From positions 4,278,001-4,342,000 of the forward strand of contig OZ234494.1 of the NCBI GenBank assembly GCA_965153455.1: 64,000 nucleotides of DNA, read 5' to 3'. Positions 25,858-37,350 of the stretch are shown one piece after another. Each line of letters opens with the position of its first letter. Position 1 is the first letter of the stretch. The notes below the pieces were generated by a model that was given only the letters and a program-made list of their open reading frames with translations, was not told where the DNA came from and searched no databases. Origin of the DNA: Sphagnum compactum (lineage: Eukaryota; Bryophyta; Sphagnopsida; Sphagnales). Both the position numbers and the translations under genes were made by a program.

Positions 25858-26460
25858 CAGAAGAGCTCAATCTTAATCGCTCACAAACCCAATTCTCAAA
25901 ATTGCTCACAGAATTCTCAGAGACTCCAAACCTTCTCCTTCTTCTTCTGCTTCTTCGTCAAGTATACCCAAGAATCCAGAACTCCGTTCGCCCCCTCCCC
26001 CCATGTTCTCTCCCACTCTCCAACAAACACGACACCAAACACGCCATCAAACACGCCACCAAAAGCTTGAGATACAAGTCTCTGAACATTGGGTCTGTCG
26101 TTAGTTTCCCCCCCTCCCCCACCCCCTCTTTTCCGTCTCGACTCTCCTTCCACGGCGCCACCTCCGGCCGTTGTCAGAGGCTTGCAACTCCCGCGCGCGC
26201 TTTTCCGGTTTCGCCATCTCTTGTGTCGCCATCTTCGCTCTCAACCCTAATGGACGCACGCACACTACGCACCATCGCCGGTCTCGCACACGCCTACGCG
26301 CACCCGCCCGGCGTCCACCATGCTCGCACGCACGGCGCGGGTGCCACGAGTGGTCCGGGCCCACACGCCCGCCCCGTTCGCCACACGTCCGCCACCCGTC
26401 CGTCCACGGATCGCAATCCAACCCGTCAATCTGATCGGGTAGTAGTACCGTGCTTTTTCT
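25858..26460 (-). promoter_or_regulatory. YAK1 promoter and 5' leader
   Basis: The 600 bp upstream of the YAK1 ATG is C/T-rich on the plus strand and CpG-dense, with GCGCGCGC near 26196. It returns sharply to AT-rich DNA near 26460. This fits a GC-rich promoter and leader. A long plus-strand open frame across it (to 26474) is explained by the composition and overlaps exon 1 in antisense. No TATA box could be assigned. Confidence 0.45.
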
Positions 26461-28691
26461 TTTTCTTTTTTTAAAAGAATTTTTTGTTTGTAGCCAAATT
26501 TGTCATTAATTTTGACATAAATTAATTTGGGAAAATTTTGGATTTTTTTTCCCCTGATGTGAATTTGACTAATTGGGCTAATAATTTTTTGGAAAACTTT
26601 CAAGGATTTTCAATATCACAAAGTGGAAAAAAAGAAAGAAAAAAAAACCATGATTGTACTTAATTAATACCTATATATTAGGTAGCCTTTGTTTTAATAT
26701 GAAATTTCGCCAAAATGAAAATAATAATAATAATAATAATAAATTATTTTTAAATTACAAAAATCAGCAAATTTTGAAAAACATTTTGCCACATTTGGAT
26801 TTGGATTTTAATTTCATAGAATTTTTAACTTGATTTTTCAACTATTTAGACAAGTTCGAAAACATGTTGTCATTTAATGCTAGACCCCTTTAATGGATGC
26901 TAGCCAATGATGCACCATCATAAAATTGAGAAAAATATCATTAAATATTAAGTGTGTATTAGTACATAAAGCTTCAATAGCATCTAATGTTAAGTGAATG
27001 TTAGGAAAGATGAAGTTTTTTTTTTGGGGTGCCTTCATATTATGAATGTCACATAACATCAAATCCTTGGTGGAATCTTACATAGCGCACAATGTTAAAT
27101 GCATGTTAATTTAACGTGAATTTTAAAAGATTAAAAATATATTTTAAAATTAAAACACAATGTTACATAACAATCCATGAAATGGGGTTTTAAATAAATA
27201 TTAAGTTACATAAATGTTTTCTCAAGGTTCTCTTAGGTTTCGTTCTCATGTCTCTCCTTATTCTCCAACTTACACCACAAGTTGTTGTATCTCATTTCAA
27301 GGTTAGGGGGGAAGTTTGATTTCTCCCGTCTTCCTTAAGAATGACATCAACATCAATGCTTTAGGAATTTTGTTTAGTTTTCACGATGATCTATCTCCAC
27401 CAAATCAAATTTGTTAACATACAAACAAGCATGCTTCCAAGAACAAAAATATTTTTAAAAAAAAAACAAATCTTGCAAAAGGAATGAACATTGTTGACAA
27501 GAAAATAAAAGCAAGCTCATCATCATGAACATTGTCGAGGAAAAGATGAAAAGAAGCATGTGAGTGTCATTGAGGAGAAGACAATCCAATTGAAAGGGTG
27601 ATAGTTTAATGATGATGAAAAAAACGTTATGATCCTTTGATTTTAAGTATGAACAAAACTTTGGAAAGTTTAGCCACCTTCAATGGAGTGCTCAATGTAA
27701 CATCCCATGTATGCTGAAAAAAGAAAAGTAAGTTATGATGTTAAGTTAGGGTTAACCAAAGTGATTCTATCGTTAGGTCTTCGTCGTTGATGTTAATGTA
27801 AAATTTTGAACTAAGCTTATTTCTAAATGTGAGTAATTCTTAACTAACATTTAAGTTAGTGTTTTTTTAACCTAACATAGATGATATTTTGCTTTATGAT
27901 GTTATTTAGATACTAGGATACTTAATATCATAAGCTTAAACACTCGATGTAATTGCAACTTTTATATGTGTAGGTACCTAATGGTGCCTTCACACCTAGT
28001 GTTAAGTCAATGTTGAGTGAAAATCTAGGTGGCATCTTAGGTGGCACCCAATGTTTAAATGGGTGATTGTTTAACATTAAGCGAATGTTAAGTTAACACA
28101 AAAATCTTCGTGGTAAATAGGTTTAGGTCCTAAATGGCTAGCTTGGTGTTAGGGGACTTAATAGTAATAACGTAAAGATTTGTTGAATCGGCCATGGTCT
28201 TGCCCTTGCCCATTATGTCGGGTGTGTTGCCAAGCTCACCTTAACAAGCTCACTTGGTGCCATACCCAATATAATAATAAGGCTTGACCATTCCATATCA
28301 TATACAAACCACACGGGGAAGTGAGAGATGGAGGGGGGGGGAGGAGGGAGTGGGGTTTAAGTTTCATTTGAGTCAATTACTTGTTCACTTACTTGACAAG
28401 TTATAGGAGTCTATTTTTTATTTATTTTTTAGTTTTTTTTCCCTACAAATACAAAATACAAGGGCAACTTCAACACATGTCTATCAAACAATTAATTAAT
28501 TTTGAAAATTTGCATGTCAAAAATTTCGAGGCAAGGATATTGTGTTTAGATTCATTATAGAGTATAGTAGTAGCTTAATGGGGGATTTTGGCCCCCCCTA
28601 GGTAGTAAATAATAGGTCTATTTTTATATGAGGATTTTTGAAAGATGATAATTTTGGCTTGTGTTGAGATTAGTTCTCGAGTTATAATGTA

Positions 28692-28765
28692 TTGAAGGAT
28701 TTTGGTTTCTTTTAGAGGATTTTATAATGTTTTGAAGGATTTTGGTTTCTTTTAGAGGATTTTTT
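28692..28765. repeat. short tandem duplication
   Basis: The unit TTGAAGGATTTTGGTTTC plus TTTTAGAGGATTTT occurs twice, about 43 bp apart, with nearly no divergence. This points to a recent duplication. Confidence 0.8.
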
Positions 28766-29483
28766 GAACATTATATTTTTGCTTGGTGAAATATATTTGA
28801 GATGCTTTCCTATTGAAGGGTCGGTTCTTCTTTGATCTCTCCATGTCAAGTTTGGGTCCGATTTTTTTCAAAAATTTAAACCCTATAATTCCAATTTTGG
28901 CACATTTGTTCATAATAAGAATTTTTGGGCCTGATTTTGAAATTTGGGTCGGATCCAATGTACACATTACATGTACACTCCCCCAATGCTAAAGATTATT
29001 ATACAAAGGTTTTTACAAACAAATTAAACTTAAGGTTTGTACAGGTACAAAATTTTTACAACTAATTAGTTTCATTTTTAATTTCCTACTCACCTACAAA
29101 ATTCAACATTCTTGTCAACTAATTAATTAATTAAAATTTCCTACTCTAGATTAAAATTTTAGAAATGACATCCCTTCCCTAGAGGTCAAAAGACAAGAGT
29201 ATTATAATTTGCAATTGTAGGCATAAGATCCCTTCCCTTTTTTAATGTGAGAAATTCATGGGATATAAGGTGCCCTCCAAATACACTAAATTTTTTTTAT
29301 TGTGTGGCTAATGTTGTTCAAATTCTAGAAGTATTTTTTGAAAAGTAGAAACAAACCTGCATGCCACATGGCAATGTTATACAATGCCACATGGTGTTCC
29401 AATCAATTGATAAGCTTCCATTTTGGCCTTTCCGGCCTACTTGAAAATAGAATATTTCTGAATATTGAAAAAGATTCTTTATT

Positions 29484-29837
29484 TTCCTTCACAAAAATTT
29501 GTTCTTTGAAAAGACTATTTTTTGAAAATTAAAATTTTATCATTTCAACTAGGGTAAAGGGTTTTTTTTAAAATCTAAATTGTGTAAGGTAGGTGGGTTG
29601 GCAATCATCCACAAGAGGACTTAACCAAGTTTCACTAGAGGTCAAAGACAAGAGTATCATTTTTTGTTATTTATTTTCCTTCATAATTTATTTATTTTTT
29701 GAAGAGATTATTTTTAAATTAAAATTTCTAGATTTCAAGTAAGATTTAATTTATTTTTTGATTTTATGAAGTAGGTGGACCAACGACCATCCACAAAAGC
29801 TTAGCCAATTTTGACTAGAGGTTAGAGACAAGAGTAA
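29484..29837. repeat. diverged tandem duplication, about 177-bp unit
   Basis: Two adjacent copies share the same order. A TTTATTTTCCTTCA start is followed by TTGAA-GA-ATTATTTT, a GTAGGTGG, an ATCCACAA, and the end ACTAGAGGT-A-AGACAAGAGTA. A third partial copy of the last motif lies near 29179-29201. The copies are old, with many substitutions. Confidence 0.6.
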
Positions 29838-30335
29838 TTTTCTTTTCCCAAACTTTGCTATATATTGGCAACATACAAGAACCCTATGCTCTATATGGCA
29901 AGTTCCAATTTTTTTTTCCATTGAAATATGACAATTTTGACCCTTTTGACCAAAAATATTCCTTGGGACACAAGCCATAGCCCCTTTGTTTTGGTCACCA
30001 AGTGACAAGAACTTACCACAAAAATAATAATAATAATAATAATAAATTAATTAATTAAAAAATCAACAAGTAATATAATTGGTGTTGAAACTCCCAAGGC
30101 ATCACAATATGTCTCTCCAAGCCATATTTATTAGTTATATAGTTATATATCTTTCTTTATAGGAAGAATATTATCTTTCCATATTTTAGGTTTAGTCATA
30201 TCCTCCGATTACCATAGTACCTCGACTTTGATATTAATTATACTATTTGTAAACATGTTGAAATTTTCTCACACACACACACACAAAAATCCTATATATT
30301 AATTCACTTGGTCTGTCAGTGTGTCTGTTTGAACC

Positions 30336-30712
30336 TGTCCATTTCGACTCGTTAACAGTCTCTATGAGGCCGATTCTGCAACCCCCCAGATGACAGAAAC
30401 GAGATGTCGAAATGAGCCGCACTTGATGCTGGAACATTTCAGGCTAGGTGCGGCTCATTTTGACAGGGCTTGGGAAGGGGGTTTGGCAGAACCGGCCGGC
30501 CACAGCACGTGGCTTCATGGCTTAGGTGCAATCTTGGCTGTACAAGTACACTCTCTGACCGTCAGCAAAATTATTTGGACCGCATGTCCACCGCAGCCCG
30601 GCAGCAGCAGCGGGATCGTGATCGTGAGCAGCACGTAGAAGTCCGTGCCCGGCTAACAAACCAAGAGCGACAGCAACAGCGGGACCGTGATCGCGAGCGG
30701 CATCGATAGGTG
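30336..30712 (+). pseudogene. GC-rich island with Arg/Gln/Asp-repeat ORF
   Basis: A segment of about 370 bp stands out from its AT-rich surroundings by high GC. Its plus-strand frame at 30470-30709 ends in a repeated basic motif, with QQQRDRDRE and ERQQQRDRDRERHR separated by VRARLTN. Similar Arg/Glu-rich repeats precede replicase-helicase regions of some Helitron proteins, but that resemblance is weak evidence. A second plus-strand frame starts at 30390. No complete gene could be built. It may be a transposon remnant or a broken exon. Confidence 0.3.
30406..30464. repeat. inverted repeat in the GC-rich island
   Basis: GTCGAAATGAGCCGCAC at 30406-30422 pairs with GTGCGGCTCATTTTGAC at 30448-30464 with one mismatch across 17 bp. 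The spacer is 25 nt. A half-site CATTTCGAC lies upstream at 30340-30348. Confidence 0.8.
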
Positions 30713-30954
30713 CAGGGTTAGAAAGAAAAATAAATAAAATAAAAATCAAAATAACTGCTTTGCGCCTTTGTGTGTGTCTCTCTTCGTTTAAAAAAACCGG
30801 GGGACTTCACAGTGTCCAAAGGTCACGGGTACCCACTAGTATCTATATATTCCAAAGAACAAAATTTTGTAAAGGAAAATGAAAAATCTTTTAAAATATT
30901 CAAGAATTTTTTATTATTCAACTTGCAATCTTCGAAATTAATAAATTATCCAAG

Positions 30955-31123
30955 AGACGTGGTGAAGCTGCCCCTATACTAGAGCTAATTGAATTAGTCA
31001 AAGCCACAGGCAATTTAGAACTTAGAAGCAAAATGCCTTGGGCATCAACTGCCTTGTCTTTGGGAGGAATACATGCAACTCGCCATCCTCAACTTGAGGT
31101 GGAATTAATGGGGGTTTATGTAT
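30955..31123 (+). other. exon-like open segment ending in a strong donor
   Basis: The plus strand is open for about 70 codons without an ATG start. It encodes a balanced, protein-like sequence including AAPILELIELVKATG, SKMPWASTALSLGG and QLEVELMGVYVW. It ends at TGG|GTAAGT, a near-perfect splice donor, and a possible acceptor lies near 30950. I recognise no family and could not find partner exons. It could be an isolated gene fragment or an exon of an unrecognised gene. Confidence 0.3.
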
Positions 31124-31445
31124 GGGTAAGTTTTGTTTTGTTTGTTTTATTTTGTTTTGGAATTAATTAATAAAAGCTTTAGGGTTTGATTCTATTTTTG
31201 AATTGATTAATTAAAAAATTTAGGGTTTAATTACATTAATATGGAGGTGGAACAAAAGAGTGTGAGATTCAAGAGACATCCAACCCACCCAAAAAAAAAA
31301 AAAAAAAACCTTCCCCCTCCCCATCCCCCTTCCAACTACCCAAATTCTTGAATGTTCAAACATATGGCACCTAACCCTAATTATCTTTGCCTCATCTTAA
31401 ACCTACATTCCTAATAAAACATATGGGTTAATTTGTGGTGGTGGT

Positions 31446-31745
31446 GGATAAACCCATTGTGTTTGAACCAAAACCCAAAACAGAAATAGAGACAAAGACC
31501 AAACTGAAATAATTCCCTTGCTCAAAAGTTAGGTCAAAGATTTTGGAAACCCATTATTGTGTTTGAACCAAACCCTAATAAAAGATGGAGACCAAAGTGA
31601 GAGATTCCATTTGCTCAAAAATTAGGTCAAAGACTTGTAATCCCCATTGTTGAGTTCAAAACCAAACCCGAAAGAAAGAAATACGGAGACCAAACTGAAC
31701 TATTCTTGCTGAAAATTTGAGTTGAACACTTTGTGTCTATGAACA
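31446..31745. repeat. three diverged tandem units of about 100 bp
   Basis: The order CCCATTGTGTTTGAACCAAA, GAGACCAAA-TGA, TTGCTCAAAA-TTAGGTCAAAGA is seen near 31450, 31550 and 31640. The copies become progressively more diverged. Confidence 0.6.
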
Positions 31746-32712
31746 CAACCCAATGATCAGATCTCTTGGCAACAAGAGCAATGTACAGATAGTGATTGAA
31801 TCGAGGGACCACAACTTCAATCATTCAATACTCATTCTGAAACACCAATAGGAAAAAAAAAGAAAGAAAAAGGGGGGCAACCTTCATTCCATGACACGAG
31901 ACTTCTCATTGGTTGCATGGAAATTCTATTCCTAATATTGGCTGCCACTATTTTTGGCCTGGACTCTTTAGCCCTTCCTAAGAACACCCTACCTATTGTG
32001 CTTGTGCCTTTCATTTCATGTATGGCCAACAAATATACCTAATAATGTGGACCTAGAATTTAATTTTCCCTAACATTGGACCCCCCCAAAAATTGTAAAA
32101 GAGAACTTGTGGGATGTTTTTGGAAGCCTAGTAAAAAAACTACTAGTATTATTATTTTATTGTGGGTACCTCCTATCACAATATTTAACCAAAAATATAA
32201 ACCACCCACCTAAAATTTAAAATTTTTAAATAACAATTTTTTATAAAAAAAAACTGACAATTTTGAGGCCCATACCCTGTGGGTGTATGCCCTAAATTTT
32301 GAGGAGGCCCATGAGTGGTAGTGGGGCCTCCCCCAGTGCAAAGCACTCCAAGCTCTTTTGCATGTCTATCTGCATGCAAAAGGCGTCACAGGGAGGTCTG
32401 CATGCGTATGGCAGAAGCTCTCCCTTCAATTAATTGATGATTGCAAATTCCATGCGGGGTGGTGCTTTCAAATATAAGGGAAAAAACTTCGAGTACGTTA
32501 CCTTATACAATAAGGTTCATCTTGCGTTGTTTGTTTGAATGACAAAATCAAGCGCTTGGCGTAACGATAGCTATAACGCACTCGGGAGCCAGGCTCATTA
32601 GGAGGTTGAATTTGGCCAAACCCTACCCACTCCCTAATGTTAACAATTTGTTTTTCCTATTTGCAAAAGAAATCGTCAAGTCAAGCCAATTATGTCTACA
32701 AAATCAGCTCAG

Positions 32713-32734
32713 CACACACACACACACACACACA
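32713..32734. repeat. (AC)n microsatellite
   Basis: This is an uninterrupted AC run of about 11 units. Confidence 0.9.
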
Positions 32735-32940
32735 TATGACCAAGTCGACGACAATTATTTAAATAATATTCACTCACTAAGGCCATTCTTTAAAACAAGG
32801 CACCAATTTGAGCAACCTCATTGGTCGCAATCTTTTTTTTTGCCCATACCTTAGCACAAGCCTATTTCACATTAGTTGTGTATATTTTTTTAACACTAGG
32901 TTATACTAAAATCCTTGTTTGTATATATTAAAGGGTTAAA

Positions 32941-32998
32941 GTACAAAAGGTTCTTTAAACCCCCATTTTAACCCAGGGTTTTAAAGAACCTTTTGTAC
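32941..32998. repeat. hairpin 1 of an adjacent pair
   Basis: GTACAAAAGGTTCTTTAAA at the left pairs with TTTAAAGAACCTTTTGTAC at the right, a 19-bp perfect stem. The loop is C/T/A-rich, about 18-20 nt. It lies only 11 bp from a second hairpin. Confidence 0.85.
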
Positions 32999-33009
32999 AC
33001 TTTAGCAAC

Positions 33010-33043
33010 TAGGGAAGGCTTGGCCTCTCACAAGCCTTCCCTA
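33010..33043. repeat. hairpin 2 of an adjacent pair
   Basis: TAGGGAAGGCTTG at 33010-33022 pairs perfectly with CAAGCCTTCCCTA at 33031-33043 across an 8-nt loop. It is GC-richer than its surroundings. Confidence 0.85.
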
Positions 33044-34669
33044 ACTTTTGGCCCTACACCCTCAGGTTATGTATGACCCTCAAATTAGGGGAGACTCTCA
33101 TGAGCAAGCATTCCATTAATCCTTTTTGACTCACCAAAATGCTCATTAACTTAACACACACAAAAACCTGACTAGAGTTACTCAGATGGCAATATTCCAG
33201 TTGATCAGCTCATGCAGAACCCATTTTGTCACGAAGTATGAAATGGAGCCAACATTAGTCACAATGCATGTGAGAGAATAATATTTAGGGAGAAGAAAGA
33301 AAAGCACAAGTACCTCAGTATTCCTTGATTTTCTTTCATTTGGTGCTTAGGCATCTACAAGATAATACATATTCCTTACAATTGTGGTTAAATTAATCCA
33401 AAATGTTGAGGTCACATATGTTAATGGGATCTACAGGTGTGCAACAACACTTGCGTATGAAGATCTCATACTCATTCTTTGAACCAAGAGCATGCAATAC
33501 ATATCATTCGTACACATAAATTGGCTCCTGCAAGTTGGTCACAAAATTTATGTTGTTGGACAATTGAATGTCCTACATAAATAGAGTGGGATAAACACCA
33601 TACATATTGTATCGTATATTGTTTTATTGGATTGTTCAATTGACATTTTTAAAACGTAAGACCTCTAGACCCTTGAACCTCTTTTTAAGGCGTTTACAAT
33701 TTGAGTTTTCGATGAGCATGGATCAAGGTACGTAATTGGGCAAACATTTCATCAATCCTATTATCATTTTTAAGGACTTGTGAAAAAGGTTAATTTAGAA
33801 TTGGTTATTGATGCAAATATTGTGAAAGCATCGTGATGGGTGTTGCAAGAAATACTTGGTTCTAATTGGAACAAAACACTCCATTAATTTTGAGCCATGA
33901 AATGTAATTCTCAGATGCATGAGCTAGTGTGGATTAGTTGACATAGAAGAGGTCAATGCAAGGAAACAAAATTGCAAGACATATTTAGTTTCCAAAATTT
34001 AATTTACTTCTTTTGCATAAACATCACAAAAGTATGCATGTAAATTGTGCTTAAGTTGATAGCTGGGAATACAAAGTATGATGGAAAACAAAATGAAAGA
34101 AAAAGGCTTGGTAGAGTTTACAAATTTTACTAAAAGCCAAAGAAGTCAGGGAAAGAAAACGCTCCACACCAAACAGACATTCACCATAAAAATAAGATAT
34201 TTCGGCCTCCTGTATTCCACCTCAACATTCCAGGCAAACCATAGTTTACAAACATGTCAGTCCTGAGTTTTCATGGCATTTGCAGAAGCAATAACAAGAC
34301 TTGGTTATGATGTTGGCTAGCAATTGAGAGATGTAGTCAATTAAAAAGAAGTCAATAATATCCTCATTTAAGCTGTGCAACAAGCTTGCAAGTGAGGAGG
34401 CACACTTCAAAATCTAAGATTACCTCCTCATTAACATCCTTGATTGATCAACTGTGTGTCAAAAAGCCCTTAAAACTATATATACTAGAAGATTACCTCC
34501 TCATTAAGTACAATACTCCGACAATCGTTTGCTACTCTCTAAAACAGTTCTTGAAAATTACAGCTAGAGTCTCTCGCATTCATCATTACCATACTTGATC
34601 AGTCATTTGTGTGAAAGAAAAATCCCTAAGCGTTGTTAGTCTAACTCCTCCATTTCGGTTCTCAATTGG

Positions 34670-35561
34670 CTACAACTCATCACCACCATTGTTGTCAATC
34701 CCAAACAAAAGCCCACTCATCTCTGATGCCAGCAATTGCCCTGCTTTGCCAATGTCATAGACCATAAGTGCTAGTCGGCTTCCCACCCAGCTCCCGATTT
34801 GGCCACCCACAAGATAGCCCACTCGACCCATCCTCTTCTCTCCCTGAAAGTCATAATAAGTAATAACCACAACCCAAAAAAAGTCACTGAAGTCTGTATG
34901 ATCACTAGATGATATAGTTCAAGAGAACCATTTCCTTTGGGGAGCTTAGGGTGAATGAAGAGGATTTTTTTCTTTTTCAGGGGGTTCTGTTTTTTTGTGG
35001 CCGATGTGGTAATAGAAACACTTGCCTTCTTACAAATATGTAAGATTTGTGTTTGCAACCAAGTAAAAAAGAAAAAACTAAAGAAAGAAAGAAAGAAAGA
35101 AGTACCTCCAAGGCCCCCAACCAAGTTCCACAGAGAGTTCCAGAGGCTCGCATTGAAGCCTCGAGAAAGGAGCCCCCATAATACAGCACCTCAAAAGTGT
35201 CCCAAACAGCAGCGAACAAGGGCCCTGAAATTCTCCGAGCTTGGCGTGACTTTTCCTTTCCAGCTGCTTGAGCTAGTTTTTGAGACTGTCTCTCAGCTTC
35301 CTTTCCTGCCATCCCTTGGGCGAGTGCTGACTGCAGAGCACTGTCATAGGCTTTGTGTTTTGCTTGCTCAACTAGTCCTGCCCGAAAACTGTTGGTGTAC
35401 AGTTTAGCTGCTTCTTTTGTCAGACATGCGATCGACCCAACATTTAGGTCAAAACAATCCCACACTGAAAACTTCCCTGTCTTGGAAGCAGATTGGTCCC
35501 CTACGTATTGCCGGGCTTGCATTGCTGCACCATAACTTGCACCCAACCAGTACTTCTTCAT
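34670..35561 (-). CDS. conserved-looking plant protein of unknown function, two exons
   Basis: Exon 1 is 35106-35561 and exon 2 is 34670-34843. A 262-bp intron has donor GAG|GTACTT and acceptor CTTTCAG|GGAGAG, and the phase-0 join gives 209 residues. The N-terminus reads MKKYWLGASYGAAMQARQYVG. It is followed by a GSIACLTKEAAKLYTN segment and an Ala/Gln/Lys-rich stretch likely to be helical (about 63-110). The C-terminal third is glycine-rich with small-residue spacing (GTLCGTWLGALEG, GRVGYLVGGQIGSWVG), which suggests a membrane-associated glycine-zipper-like region. No signal peptide or catalytic motif is visible. I have a vague impression of plant homologues with this layout but cannot name a family or role, so none is claimed. 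A (GAAA)n run sits in the intron beside the donor. The start is the first ATG of the open frame; an upstream non-coding exon is possible. Confidence 0.82.
35080..35100. repeat. (GAAA)n microsatellite in the intron
   Basis: Five AAAG units lie directly next to the splice donor of the two-exon gene. Confidence 0.85.
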
Positions 35562-35669
35562 AAGTCTTCAAGGGCTAAACTGTAGCTGGACAAATACGAC
35601 CAATTCTTTTGCAGGATTATGCGGAGCTTGCAGCCTCATGACTGCACTGAGCTGCAACAATCAATATCC

Positions 35670-36030
35670 TTATATTCTACAAGATTGTAGAGAAATCTGC
35701 ATGACAGCACTATGAAAATAACTTGACAATGAGTGTGATCATAACCTTATGAGGATCACTCACAATGTATCAGACCTTCACTACATCATGCATAGCGGTG
35801 ATGAGCTGCAATGGCTATTACCTACTGACTTCAGCAGTTTCCAACAATGCACATAGATAAGTATAATAATTTATCAGCCTCAAACTTTGGGCATGCATTT
35901 ACCATTATACAAAATCGAAGTCCTGCATTTCTGTTGGATGTCCAGAAGCAACAGGAAGACTCAGACAAAAAGACAGAGAACAAAAAGGAGAGAAAGACAA
36001 AAGGAGGTATTTGAATGCTAAAACCCCAAA
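35670..36030 (-). repeat. dispersed repeat related to the YAK1 intronic retroelement
   Basis: The first part (35690-35777) matches 12735-12814. A later part (AGAAGCAACAGGAAGACTCAG near 35946) matches GGAAGCAACGGGAAGACTCAG near 15172, in the 3' region of the intronic retroelement. Both contain CTGACTTCA-CAG beforehand, in the same order and orientation. This suggests a diverged 3' fragment of the same element family. Confidence 0.4.
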
Positions 36031-36757
36031 GGAGAAACCATAGATTTCGTCAAAGTCTGGACAAATTTGAGAAAGCAACCAAGGGTGAAAAACACAAAAG
36101 AAGGTGTGCAAGAAACTGGACAGTGATTGGATTAAATCACAACAAAGCATTCCCAAAGAAAAAGTGCAAGTCCATGACTTCATTGCCATAACAAAAACAC
36201 ACAGGCAAAGGGGATTAAGAGAGAAAAGAACCATAAACCCTAAACCCATTCATAAAAGCATAAAAGAAGTTGGGTACAGAAAATTGCTCACAGAAAAGAT
36301 GCAAAACAAGAAAGCTGACACAGAGGAACTTTGCATTCCTCCTTGATGCTTGTGGGAGGGCCATCTCCTTCACTCCTATTTTCTTCTGCAAAACAGCACA
36401 CAATGCTCCTCATAACTAGTTGAATCGACAACTCTCCTGATGACAGACATCCCAGGTCTGAACTGTGTCAGAGTTGAAAACCAAAAGGAGGGTTTAGGGT
36501 TCAGGGAACTTAGCAAACTAGTAATTTACAGGTTTTGCTACAGGTTTCTGTGAAGGACCATCTCTTTTGTGCACTTGGACAACTAAAACACAAACTGCAC
36601 AAAGCTTGGAGTAGAAAGAAAGAATGAATTCCCAAGCTGCAACAATATAGGCAATTTCCAGGGTTGATTGACCACATAAAGCAAAATTGGTGTTTCAAAG
36701 AAAGACTAAGTCCCCAATTCAGCTCAGGGTGGGGCTTGCTTGCTTGCTTGCTTATTC

Positions 36758-36907
36758 AAGATGTGCAAAGATTATGCTGTTGCCAAGTAGCATTTTTGTC
36801 TTTCCACAAGATCAAGAGCAAGTCAAGAATACCATCACCACAAGATGTGCAAAATATGCTCCTGCCAAGAAGTACTTCTGTTTCCAAAAGATCAAGAGCA
36901 AGCCAGA
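36758..36907. repeat. 83-bp tandem duplication
   Basis: The first unit starts CAAGATGTGCAAA at 36758 and the second at 36841. Both run through CTTTTCC/GTTTCC to AAGATCAAGAGCAAG. A TTGC/CTTG microsatellite precedes the first unit. Confidence 0.8.
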
Positions 36908-37020
36908 ACATCTGTTTCTGTATCCATAGCAACAACAAGATGAAGACAAAGCCAGAAGAATATCTGTTTCGTAGATTACCACCTTCTTCTAAGAATGCAA
37001 AGAAATAAAACCCAAAACCA

Positions 37021-37023
<3 letters not shown>

Positions 37024-37060
<37 letters not shown>
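37024..37060. repeat. (GA)n microsatellite
   Basis: About 18 uninterrupted GA units lie upstream of the minus-strand gene at 34.7-35.6 kb. GA/CT tracts of this kind are common in plant promoters and leaders. Confidence 0.9.
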
Positions 37061-37064
<4 letters not shown>

Positions 37065-37350
37065 TGAGAATTCTAAGCTCCAAAATTCCTTGATGAATCT
37101 GACAAAAACAAAACTTGATGAATCTTACGTACCCCGCAAAAAAAAACAAGAAATATGGCTGCACCTCTCCTCAAATCATGTAAAGCGAGTTGTGTTCAGA
37201 TTGAAAATCTGGCGGCAACTTCGCCCACATTCTCTAAAAACCCTAAACCCACATTTCAATCAACCTATTTATCAAAAATTTCCATTCTTGTGTTCATTCA
37301 TTATTGAGGCAAAAGAAATTGTTTTGGAAGAAGTTTTGGGTTTTGCTTGC

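Larger units (their letters stand above)
26461..30335. other. AT-rich intergenic DNA
   Basis: No gene was found. The region contains (AAT)n runs near 26720 and 30025, a G-rich run near 28332-28356, many poly-A/T tracts and two local duplications listed separately. The open frames are short and lack any coding signature. Confidence 0.55.
31124..34669. other. AT-rich intergenic DNA with repeats and hairpins
   Basis: No gene was found apart from the upstream exon-like segment. The region includes a 19-A run near 31291, tandem repeats at 31446-31745, an (AC)n run near 32713 and two hairpins near 33.0 kb. A 65-bp segment near 32550-32615 (TTGGCGTAACGA...GGTTGAATTTGG) has weak tRNA-like box spacing, but it is not convincing as a tRNA gene. 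Confidence 0.5.
35562..37350 (-). promoter_or_regulatory. upstream region of the unknown-function gene
   Basis: This region has a moderate base composition up to about 37.3 kb, unlike the AT-rich DNA beyond, and probably holds the promoter and leader. It includes a repeat related to the YAK1 intronic element (35.67-36.03 kb), an 83-bp tandem duplication (36758-36907) and a long (GA)n tract (37024-37060). The transcription start cannot be placed. Open frames here are short and unconvincing. Confidence 0.35.

Noticed and set aside
32550-32615. tRNA-like segment
   Set aside because: Weak A- and B-box-like motifs are present, but no cloverleaf with paired acceptor and anticodon arms could be drawn.
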